From Tillus elongatus (Eukaryota; Arthropoda; Insecta; Coleoptera; Cleridae): a DNA stretch of 64,000 nt. Positions 1-11,700 of this stretch are shown in pieces. The stretch covers positions 129,634,809 to 129,698,808 of the forward strand of contig OZ023269.1 of the NCBI GenBank assembly GCA_964006375.1. The letters run 5' to 3'. Positions within the stretch are counted from its first letter, which is position 1. Each line of letters begins with the position of its first letter. The notes under the pieces are model-generated. The model saw only the letters and a list, made by a program, of their open reading frames with translations, was not told the DNA's origin and ran no database searches. A program made the position numbers and the translations under genes.

Positions 1-77
1 TCGTCTTATTTTAATATGTAATGCTATTTCCTACCCAGTTAATTCTATTAAGTAAGAGAATTTGCCTTTATTTCAAG

Positions 78-203
78 GTCATTATGGAAATGAATGTAAG
101 AGTGACAAGGATTGTACATTGGCTAATACAGAGTGTTACAATCTAACGAAAACCTGCATCTGTCAGCATGGATACTTCTACAAAAATGATATATGTGAAG
201 CAG
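78..203 (+). CDS. EB-module exon 1 (first visible)
   Basis: The exon is bounded by TTTCAAG before 78 and GTAAGT at 204. It translates as one module beginning HYGNECKSDKDCTLANTEC and ending NDICEA, with six cysteines. It is 126 nt, phase 1 at both ends. The preceding exon is outside the window. Confidence 0.85.
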
Positions 204-3200
204 GTAAGTTATAACGTAGAAAACACCACTTTCACCACTACAATGATATAACTTCTGAACGTCACGACGTCTGTGGATGACATACTTCTAAGGTAAAACC
301 GACAAGGCTACACTTCAGACTGTATTTATTGACAAAAGCCCTACGCGTTTCGGCTTATATAACCTAAGCCATCTTCAGGGGCTTCCTGAAACATTACAAA
401 AAGTGGTTGTGTCAGAAACAAAGTTTCGGGTAGGTTGGCAAGTATCCCATGACACAAGCAGTTACACAATTCTAAACAGTCTTACAAGCAAAGTCTACAT
501 AGAAATTAAAGTCAAAGCTAAACTGCTCTATAACAGTTATATTTATAAAACAAAAGCTAAAGGCTAAAAAGTTAAAAACGTCAAAATGTCTAAAGCTTGG
601 TCAAAGTACCTTCATGCAGTAAAAACAGCAATACAAAAGTGACAAAGTGACAGATCCCGTGTAAGTTAAGCTTAAAGTGCACTGACACTACAATCTAATG
701 TCTTTGAACAGACAGGTAGAGAAGCTGTTGCGGCAGGCTGCACAATAAGAGCAGAACTTTGAGAGAAAAACACTGAGTTCAACCTATGATATGTATCACA
801 GACAGATTGTTCTTATGGACAATTTTCCAAAGGTGTTTAAAATCACTTTGAATGACATCATGTATTTCAATACGAAAGGCTTTATTACCCTGGCTAAGCA
901 CGGGTTCATGAGGGGTCGTTCCACCGTCACCAATCTGGTGTGCCTGACGGATTATATCTCGTCGGGTTTGGACATGAGAACACAGACGGACGTAGTCTAC
1001 TTGGATTTCTCTAAGGCCTTCGACCGATTGAACCATGAGCTTCTGCTCCGGAAGCTGTGCCATATGGGTTTCTCTCCGAATCTGCTGAAATTCCTTCATA
1101 CATATTTGTTGGATAGAAGGTATTTTGTATCATACCGCGGTCGTAATTCGACCGAGGTGGTGGCGAGGTCGGGGGTTCCTCAGGGGTCCATTTTGGGACC
1201 TCTACTGTTCAATATGTTCGTGAACGATATATCTGGGGTAATAGATGTCCCGCACCTGCTGTATGCGGATGATCTGAATATCTTCCTCAGAATAGAAAAT
1301 CTGGAAGACTGTGTGGAGCTGGAGAACAATCTCAGCAGGATATATTCCTGGGCTCTCACGAACTGCCTCCCTATCAACATACAGAAGTGCGAAGTAATGA
1401 CCTATAGTCTGAACCACTCACGTATTGAGTTTTGCTACTCCTTGGACGGCGTTGAGCTTCGGAGAGCCGGGATTCTTACTGATCTAGGGGTTGTTTTTGA
1501 CCACAAGCTGTCTTTCATAAACCACATAGAGTCTATCGTCTCGAGGGCATTTAAGACTCTAGGCTTCCTCGTACGTAACTCAACCACCTTTCAGAACATG
1601 AGCACTCTCAAAATACTGTATAATACGTACGTGCGACCTCATCTAGAATATGCGTCTGCGGTTTGGTCTCGCCACTATGAGGTGCACATAAGTGTGCTTG
1701 AGTCGATTCAGTGTAGGTTCTTAAAGCTGTTAGCCTACAGAACTGACGGTATTTATTCTGCGATAGGCACGTCGCAGGCCCATATGCAGGAGCGATTTTC
1801 TATTGAATCCCTACAAGTCAGACAAACAATCTCCACTTTGGCATTCTTGTGGAGTCTGCTCAACCATGATATTGACTGTCCGCAGATACTGCACGCTCTT
1901 GCTTTTCTGGTGCCGAGGCTTACCTGCAGATCTCATGAATTCTTTTACATCTCCGCTCCTAGGACTAATGTAAGACAGAACTCACCTATAGTAAGAATCT
2001 GTACCACCTACAACATGGTGCACCGCTCCATAGATATTCTAAATGCAGCAAGACAGAACTAAAGACCGCTGCTTCCCTCATGCAATGCAATTTGTGAGTG
2101 TGCGGACTGTTCCTAATTTCCTCGCCCATAGAGAATTGTATTTTTTTGTATTGTACTGTACTAGATTGTATTGTAATGTTATGTATTGTATTTATTTGCT
2201 TGTTATTTGTTAAAGCTGTGTATATTATTGATGTATGATTTTCTTTTTTGCACTAGCTTACTCTTTACTTGGGGACAACCCGTTGAGTAATGTATATTTA
2301 AATAAACAAATAAATAAGAAATAAAACCAAAATGGCTAAACATACTTACGTTTTGTTTTTTATAACAGGAACTGAACTTTACAAGAAATCTAGAAAGATA
2401 AACTTTGCTTGTAAGATTGTTTAGAATTGTGTAATTGCTTGTGTCATGGGATACTTGCCAACCTACCAGAAACTTGTTTCTGACACAACCACTTTTTGTA
2501 ATGTTTCAGGAAGCCCCTGAAGATGACTTAGGTTATATGAGACGAAACGCGTAAGGCTTTTGTCAATAAATACAGTCTGAAGTGTAGCCTTGTCTGTTTT
2601 ACCTTAGAAGCACTACAATGATTATTAAAAAATGTGATTGGGATGCCCATCCTCAAGTTAATTAGTGGGTGTTCTATTTTTAGTGCTTTCTAAACTTTAA
2701 CAAAGGTAAAATCAACAAATATTATTTCCAACTTTTCTTCAATTATCGTTGTGCATGACATAGTAAAGTAAGAATAAGAGTGGGATAAAAGAGGAGAAGT
2801 AATTTAAATGATTTTAGCATTAGATATTTTAAGTACTGCTTTTCTCATCATCCCAATCTAAGAGTCTCTGTGTATATTGGTATTATATATTCTAAAAACA
2901 TTAGTTATGGATAGCGTTTACACTACATGCATAGTGGATATCTTCAAAATGGACCATATAAATGCTAAATTAGTTCTTGCAGAAAAAGCTTGTTGCTGTT
3001 ACAAGTTTACAATTTGGGATACTCTATCCAAATCTGGGGCTTAAAACCTTACATCTTAATGATTTGTTAATTTTTGTTGCTCTTACTGGGTAAACCATTT
3101 CATACTAAATACAAATGTGTTGTGGTTTATTCTAAATCAAACACACGTTTAACAATAATTAACAACGACGGCAAACCCTTCTGGACTCTTGCTAAATCTA

Positions 3201-5640
3201 TTGGAAATAATTTGTGCAAAAGCACGTTCCCACCTCTTGTCTCAGGAGATGAAATTGTTTCTACCGCCCTGGGCAAGGCTGAACTTTTTTCTTCGTTATT
3301 CGCCAGCAATTCTACTCTCAACCCACTTCCAAATGTTCAACCACCAACAGTCCCCAATGTCGAGCATAAAATGACGGATATCATTTTCAAAACTAAAAAG
3401 GTACGAAATATGCTCTCTTCTCTTAATACCAGGAAAGCCTCTGGCCTTGACGAGATCCCAGCAATTGTTCTCAAAAAATGGGCACCAGAACTTGCTCCTG
3501 TACTGACTCGTCTATTTCAGATATCTTACAATAAAGGCATATTCCCTAGTAACTGGAAAACTGCTCGAGTACAACCCATCCCCAAGAAAGGATCCAAAGC
3601 GCTTCCTAGCAACTACAGGCCTATTTCCCTCCTTTCAGTCGTCTCTAAAGTGATGGAAAAGTATATAAACACCGAATTACTAAAATTTCTGGAAAAACAC
3701 AGTCTAATCCACGACAGGCAGTATGGATTCCGTCAGCGCAGATCAACTGCCGACCTCCTTTCTTTTGTCACCCATTCTTGGAACAAGTCTATGAAACTAC
3801 ACGGTGAATCCCAGATTGTCGCTCTAGACATATCCAAAGCATTCGACCAGGTCTGGCACGCAGCGCTGCTTAATAAACTTCCGGCCTATGGCCTACCACT
3901 AAAACTTTGTACCTGGACAGCAAATTTTCTCTCCAACAGGAGCATTTCTGTTGTTGTGTATGGCCATTCCTCTAAACTGTATCCAATTAATGCAGGAGTT
4001 CCTCAAGGTTCAGCTTTAGCCCCTACTTTGTTTCTTTTCCATATCAATGACCTCCTCTCTAGCACATCCAACCCACTTCACAGTTACGCGGACGACAGCA
4101 CCCTCCACTCAAATATACAATATTCTAAGCCTGTCTCTTTAGCCCAATTAGATGAGGATCGCAGACTCATGGAGGGTTCTGTCTCCCTGGATCTCCAAAA
4201 AATATTAGACTGGGGAAATAGAAATCTTGTACAATTCAACCTCACCAAATCTCAGTCTTGCTTTCTTTCTCATAAGAGATACACCAGCCCTAGACCCATC
4301 ACAATGAACAACCAAGTTATTCAAAGTAATGAGTCCTTTTCTCTTGTTGGCATTTCTGTCAATCGAAATCTTAATTGGCACCAACATGTCACATCAATTG
4401 CAGAAGCGGCTGCTAAGAAATTAGGTTTCCTCTTCCGGGCTCGCAAATACTTTTCACCAGCTAATCTCTATACCTTATATACTTCACAAATAAGGCCAAA
4501 CCTCGAATACTGCTCCCACATCTGGGGTGCAGCTGCCGCTTCTACACTCGCTATCCTGGACTCCATTCAAAAGAGAGCTATACGTCTCATCGGTGACCCT
4601 GCCATCACCCAAAGGCTGCTATCCCTTGCCCGCCGACGTGAGAAGTCACCTTCTCTCTATTTTATAAATACCTGCACGGGTACTGCTCACAGGAGCTTTC
4701 CTCCATAGTTCCCCCACCTGCTGCCCCCAACAGATCTACCAGGGAAACAGAGCGAATGCACCCTTTTACTGTCCAGGTCACCAGACATAGAACATCTTGT
4801 TATGCCCGCTCTTTTGTCCCGAGGACTTCCAAGTTGTGGAATTCCTTGCCGGCACATGTGTTTCCTTCTCCTCCGAGCCTCCAAACCTTCAAGTCCAGAA
4901 TTAACAAGTTGCCTCTTTCCTCCTTGTCAACACCCACGGTACGATAGTATATAGGCTGTAAGCCCTCGTGGTGTCTTGTTGAAATTTAAAAAAAAAATAA
5001 AAAAAATAATAGTATATTGTAAGTCCCCAGCTGTCGAGTAATCTAATTCTAACCTTGGATTACTGTTGAAGCGCCAATGCCCATATGTCATATAGAGACC
5101 TCTTCTCTGGTTTTGCAAGGGCTTATTTTCTTCTCTGTAACCGGTTTCGGATTTTACGAGAAAAAATTCTCCAGCCTGACGATGCCGTAAAAAACAAAAC
5201 CAATTGTAGAGAAAAAAGCAAGCACTTGTGAAGTCAGAGGAAAAGTCTCCACATCTGTGAATTAACATGAATTATCTTTCTTTTCAGAACTTGGAGTAAA
5301 AACGTGTGTCTCTGATCAAGAATGTTATCCACTTCAAGCTGAATGTGATAAAACAAACAATTTATGTCGTTGCAGAAATTATTGGTTGTATCCTGAAGAT
5401 AATAGAAAATGTATCAAAAGTAAGTACTATATCAAATTGTGGAGGAGCTTTATAAGATACGAGAAAAGTACGACGGAAGTTTTTGTCAAGTTTTAGTGAA
5501 TTTTCTTAAAAAAAACCCATTAATGATGAGATCCCGAATTTTGAATTTTGAAAAAGTTTCTTCAAATGAGCACGAACTAGGCCCCCTAGAACCCATATTC
5601 AGGGTCAATTAAAACTTTTATATGTTTATACATACACACA

Positions 5641-5728
<88 letters not shown>

Positions 5729-8700
5729 TCACGCCGATAACTCAAAAAATGAAAAAATAATGTGCCGATTTGGATCAAATTTGGTACGTACCTTTTTTTT
5801 TCTTCTTTTAGAGCTCGTCCACGTCTTTGCCGCCCCGATAGCACCGCAGCCTTTGGCTTATTGTGCATACCCTTTGTCTTTTCTACTCCACCCATTCCTA
5901 AATCACTGTGCCGTAAACAGCAATTGGTAGGGTGAAGTTTTATATTGCTCTGTCTCCGGTCTAGGTTGTCCATAGACCGGAGACTTACCTTCCTTTTGCA
6001 AGTGGCTTGGATAAGTTCGTTAGCCAGGAAAATCAGCCTATGTTTTCCCACTAAATTTTCTGCTATCTTTTGGAAAATTTTTATATCTCGGAAAGTAACA
6101 AAATAAGGGCAACCAAATTTGATATGCGTATTTGAATAATGAAAAGTGAACCAACTACCAACATTTTGTCTGTAGGTTAAAAGACAAAACAGTTATAGGC
6201 ATTAAAAAAAGGGTTCTCCTAAAACGCCAAAGTCGCGATTTGAAACGTCAAAATTGGCAACATTTAGGCAAACAACCTGAAACGAATACGGGTTATGTAA
6301 AGAAAATATCGCAAGAAGAGTGTTCTGCAAACCCTTAAGTTTCAGCTTCAATGGTCATTTTCGTTCATTTTACTAAAATATTTCCAAAAAATTCATTTCA
6401 AATAGACCTTTTCTCTGATGCTTTGGCAATAGTTTTAGTTAAGTTTATCGTTTAGCAGTCTATAATGTTTAACTAATTTTCGTAGAAAAAATTCGTTAAT
6501 AAAAAGACCTACCTAGAATTTTAATAAGATTTCTTCAAATGAGCGTCAACTAGGCCCCCTAGAATCCATATCCGGGGCTATTTTCAGTTTCTATCTGTTA
6601 CAGGGTGAGGCATGTAAAAAGTGTTCTGCAAACCCTTAAGTTTCAGCTTCAAACATCATTGTTCTGCATTTTACCAAAATATTTCCAGAAAAATCATTTC
6701 AAATAGACCCTTTCTCTGATGCTTTGGCAGTAGTTTTAGTAAAGCTTATGGTTTAATGGTCTATAATTTTTAGCAAATTTTCGTAGAAAAAATTGGTTAA
6801 TGAGGAGACCCGGACTTCTGAATTCTAAAAAGATTTCTTCAAATAAGCGCAAACTAGGCCCCCTAGAATCTATATCCAGGTTTACTTTCTGTTTAGATAT
6901 ATACAGGGTGACGCATCTCTACGGTAAAGCTCAATATAATTGTTATCATACAAGATACGAGAAAAAATTGTATACGTTAATTATAGGGTGTCTTGAGCTG
7001 CATTTTATTAAATTATTTTGAAAATCCCACGGCAGAAGTTGTTGGTGATACCTAGAATTATTTTTTTTCGGACATCCCTTATATTATTGCATATTTGCAT
7101 TATTTATCGAAATATGCTGCATGTTTGTAAGAAAAAAAAAATCGCGACGCGGTAAGTAAAAGCATCGAAGTTTCATTAAATGCTTCAAATTTCAATAACT
7201 TTTGCATAGGAAACCAGTTTTCTCGGAAATATTTTGATTTTATTTTGGGAAAATGTTTGTACATTTTCAAATAATAAGTTATTTTGATAAAATATGGTAC
7301 ATTGCTTCTACTATATAGGTTATACTGGTAACCAAATTGATGGTTGCTTGCATTAAAGAGAGATATTTGCTATTAAAAACATGTGTATAGTTCCATAACG
7401 CACCTGCTGCGCGCAGATTTTTATCTTTCTGTAATCGCTTGTGTTTAACAGTCTCTATATCATTATACTAAAGCTTAAATTTTGTAAATATAATTGTACA
7501 GACATAAGAAAAGTAAAAATATTAATAATTAATTTAGGCTGGCTTATCTTGATTCAGTCAATGGCTTGTAGCTTGGCTTTTAATGAGAATTTTTGTAAGC
7601 TTTTGTCCTTTTATATAAAAGACAATTAAAGCACTTCAAAAATTGTCTGTTTCTTAAATTGGAACACTTAAACGACAACTATAAAGCCATAAAAAAGCTC
7701 AGGCTTGTTAAGCAAACTTTTTTAAGTAAAAAAACATTTATACACTTCTTTTAAGGAAAATTTGTATTTGTTCGGTATATTATTCCTTGCGTAGGCGCCT
7801 CCGTGGCCGTGCGGGAAAGTCGATTCAGACTTTCCAATACGGACTCGGGGGACGATGGTTCGAGACTCACCGGCGGCGGATGATTTTTCAAATAACTTTC
7901 GTCGTTGAGATCGAGCTCAAGGTGGAGGGTAGGTTAGTTTAGATGAGCAAAAAGGATCAGCAATGGCCTAATTGCCAGTAAACATCTTACCTTTACCTTT
8001 TTTTATCCCTTGCGTTGTTTTAATCACAGTTATTTAACGCAGCATAAAAATAATCGCTTTTAAACATTTTTTTAACAAACATTTAAAGACTCCTCTGGGA
8101 CATAAACGGTTGGTCTCAGAAATGAATGAGTACGATCTCTAAATCATGCAGCATTTAACGTTTAATCCAGCCAAATTTTATTTCAATCCAAGAGAAATAT
8201 TTTTTAGCCAAAAAGTAGATGGAAAAGTATGGGAAAATTGCGAGAAAATGAAAGTTCTTCAAACTAAACACAACTCATGCATAATATAAAGCATATAATA
8301 CATGAATTTTTAACGAAAGTAAAAAAAATTCTAAAAAATGTCATAGATTATCAACCCTACTTATTTTCATGATGACGTTTAGTTTTTAAACACACTCAAG
8401 TTGTTATGCAGTTTCGCTTTAAATATTGATACATTTTCAAAACCTCAACTTTTTCAATTTTTGCAATTTATAATTTCTAATTTAATTTGTATTATGAATT
8501 ACATGTATTATTTTTTTTCCACTGTATCTTCTTGTCCTTAAATGTCGTAGGCCGTTGGGATGAACAAATAAATAAATAAATAAACCGGATAAAAGCCTTC
8601 TTAGAGCCTATAGTGTTAGATAAATGTATAAAACCAAATTTTTAACATTATGGGAATTTACTTTTTCTGTTTTCATAACAGTTTTTGTGTACTGCCTTTT

Positions 8701-11700
8701 TTCGTCATTTTGTACCTCTGAAAATAAACTTTTCCATTAATGTTATTATGATTATTATTGTTGTTATGTTTTCCTCTATAATAAAAATATTTCTAGCGAT
8801 TACGCAAACAAACTGGAATTGCCTGTCAGACGAATGGTGCTATGCTTTAGGACCAAACAGTTATTGTTCTTCAGAGAAAATATGTGAATGTAGCATAGTT
8901 GCCAAATTAAATGAAACAAATTATATCTGCGAAAAAGTGCGAGGTAAATAAACTATTTTATATTTACTTACTACTTTTACCTGTTGCTTTTTCCTTACAG
9001 ATGATGTACTATGCAAAACTGATGCAGAATGTGCTTATGTAAAACCATACAGTAACTGCATTGATGAACAGTGTGTTTGTGATGGAAATCATGTTGAAAA
9101 TCACGGACAATGTACAGCAGGTAACATCAAATTTTATTAATATTTTACCACTTCAACCTTTCTCTTGGTGTAGTTAGTAGTAGCAGTGGTGGGGAGGCCA
9201 ACGCCAAGCAAGTAGGCCACAATGGGCCCTTTTTGCCAACCCCAGCAACCATGCTCTATTCTCCCTCGGTTCCGTCGCCAAACCGCCTCGACCTCGAGAT
9301 GAAGGCCGTGACGGTCTTCAATTGGACGGTACTTACCTGATTCCTCTGCAGAGTCCTCGATCCGAACAATTCTGCTCGAAGACTCCCAAAAGCCTCGCAT
9401 TCACACAGGTAGTGGTAAGACGTTTCTTCATCTTCGCCGCATTCCTGGCAAATGGGATCCCTCTCTACGCCTATCAATGTGAGGTGTCTTCTAAGGGTGC
9501 AGCGGCCTGTCAGCACGCCAAGGATGCGGCGAAGCGTAGGTCGACTCCTTCCGAGTAGCCAGACAGCTTCTGGTGTACCCCCTCCCCTTGTTTCAAGCAG
9601 GTGTTCTTTAAATACTGTTGTCAGAAAGCTACAGAGTCTCAGAATATGCCCAAAATATTTTCCGTCTTTCTCTCCATGTCTTTTGGTCTTTGTTGTCTTA
9701 CTTTTTTTACCACACGTCTTTTTATGTGTGTAATATGTCTTTTGCATATTTTTTTCATATTTAGGTTTTAAAAGATTCTAGCCTCTTCATTTTTTTCTTA
9801 TATAATGTATAACTATATGCCACGTACATCACAGCATTCTATAGACATGATATATGTACATTCAAGCACAAAAGAGTATAACGAAGTAGATCACGGCCGA
9901 AAGAACAATATTTTAGCAGACCATGAAAAACTGTGGCAAATATAACTAAAGCGGTTTAAATTGTCATATTATTTTTAACCGTCAACCCGTCTGGGTTTGA
10001 CATGACCAAAAGGAATGAGAATTAACGGATTTTTCTACCAGTCAATACTGTTTTTGAAAATTAATTTTTATTCCTTTTAATTGGAGTGTTATCAATGAAA
10101 CATAAGGAAAGTCTAAATACGTAAGTTCTATGTAAGGAAATTCACTTTGTAAGCACGTTTGTACATCAGGAGCGAGAAAAGTAAACATTTTTGCTACGCA
10201 TTTATCTGGGGTGGTATGTCATCTTCTCCGTGACGTTTTTAGCGGCCCGTTGTCATCCGCATGTATTTCATCAAAAGTAAATTTCTATACTGTTTCTTAA
10301 CACAGTTACCGAGCAAGAACCTAATTCAACTATAAATAAACCGCCAAATAAAAAAGTATTGGAATTTATGGGATATCAATTTCGTTGCTAAAGAAGATGT
10401 TGTCTTATCTAAGCGAATTGGTCAATAATTACATAGAAAGGTAGTTTCCCTTATCAACTTAAAATTTCCAGCCCAATAGTGGCATATAAGAAGTTGCATC
10501 TTGATGACGTTAATAACTATCTAGAGTTGTCTTTTCAGATTATATATCAAAAATCTTTAAGAAACCCATAGAAAGTAAAGACGAACTCATCGCCGGGTCT
10601 TGATAACATTTTACCTAGGCTTCTCAAATTTTTCGCAACGGTCTCTCATCCAATTTATGTTATAGTTAGAACCTCTCTAGTCAAAGAAACTCTCCCACAG
10701 GTTGCGAGCAAATCTTACGGCTGTGTTTAAAAAGGGTGATAAGCTGGACCCAGCGAATTACAGGCCCATTAGTGTAAGATCAGCTGTCTGTAGGGTAATG
10801 GTGAAGCAGATCGTGACCTTTTGACTTGAGCATGGAAGGTTTTCTGCTGCTCAGCATGGTTTCCCCTCTTGAAGGTGTATTATCACTATTCTGCGGTGCT
10901 GATTTAATGAATGGACCAAATTACTGGATGGTGGGTTGCCGTCGATGTTTTGTATTTGGATTTCGGCCATTCTTTTTACAGGATTCCACATGGTCTGCTT
11001 GTTCGCAAACATCATTGCATATGGTATCTGTGGTCGCCTGCTGCAGTGAATTCGGAGTTTTTTGAACGACCGTACATTTTAGGTGAAGGTTGGTGCCACA
11101 TTTTCAAACCATCAAAACGTCACGAGTGGTGTGCCACAGGGATCGGTTTTGGGACCCGTATTGTTCCTCGTGTACACCGCCGATATTTTAAGTGCGTTAA
11201 AATCTGGCCATAATGACTATGCAGATGACATTAAGCTGTTTGCCTGTCCAACAACAGATGGTGCTCGCGTTCGGGAAGATCTTAGTTTTGTTGGTATATG
11301 GTGTGCCACTTGGTGTATATCTCTAAATCTCATCATGTATTGTGTGCTGCACATGAGTGCCAGCAATCCAGGGAACTCATATTTTATCAATGGTTAAGCC
11401 GCGGAGAATACACATGTCGACTTGGCAGTTTTCATGGCAGATGACTTTTCTTGGTCGTCGCAGACTACTGCTGCTGTGAAGAGAGCTAATCGAATGCTGT
11501 TTTTACTTAGGAAGGCGTTTTGTGACCCATGTCCCGGATTTGCTAAGAGATCACTCGTATTAATAAAGGACACCGACCTATTGGAACGTGTTTAACGCAT
11601 TGCAACCCGGTGACCTCGTCAATTGCGACACATGTCTTATGAGGAGCGGCTGACACATTTTGGGTTGCCAACTCTGTCATCCCGACGGATTACAATGGGT

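Larger units (their letters stand above)
248..2610. mobile_element. Composite Penelope-like inverted-arm element enclosing a LINE fragment
   Basis: Two inverted arms, about 285-505 and about 2393-2610, are reverse complements with scattered mismatches. A 12-bp direct repeat CACTACAATGAT lies at 236-247 and immediately outside the right arm at 2611-2622, as expected of a target-site duplication. The left end carries about 37 extra bases (248-284) absent from the right. Such a short one-sided extension plus inverted terminal repeats is characteristic of Penelope-like elements, whose terminal repeats are known to hold hammerhead ribozymes; both arms contain such a motif. The interior (about 823-2330) is a LINE fragment, not a Penelope RT. 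The element sits in the first visible intron of the EB-module gene. Confidence 0.7.
5485..7425 (+). mobile_element. Nested DINE/Helentron-like microsatellite repeats
   Basis: This intron segment is a pile of related repeat pieces. The block from about 5485 (AGTGAATTTTCTT, then GATCCCGAATTTTGAATTTT, then GAACTAGGCCCCCTAGAACC and a (TA)n tract at 5646-5725, then GCCGATAACTCAAAAAATG) recurs at 49436, 50260-50945 and 63131-63649. The block from about 6480 (GACGCATCTCTAC, TATAGGGTGTCTTGAGCTGC) recurs at 51720-52363. The far end near 7385-7425 matches the CAGCAAGTGCGTTATGG terminus of the family read in reverse. No protein-coding capacity is seen. Assignment to the DINE-1/Helentron-derived class is inference from structure. 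Confidence 0.55.

Noticed and set aside
5622..6051. Overlapping long frames on both strands rich in Tyr-Ile repeats
   Set aside because: They are translations of the (TA)n tract; the same holds for 27461-27649, 49448-49906 and 63433-63693.
8685..8951. 88-codon frame as a stand-alone gene with signal-like N-terminus
   Set aside because: Only the part from 8797 is coding; the upstream part is intron with an acceptor TATTTCTAG at 8788-8796.
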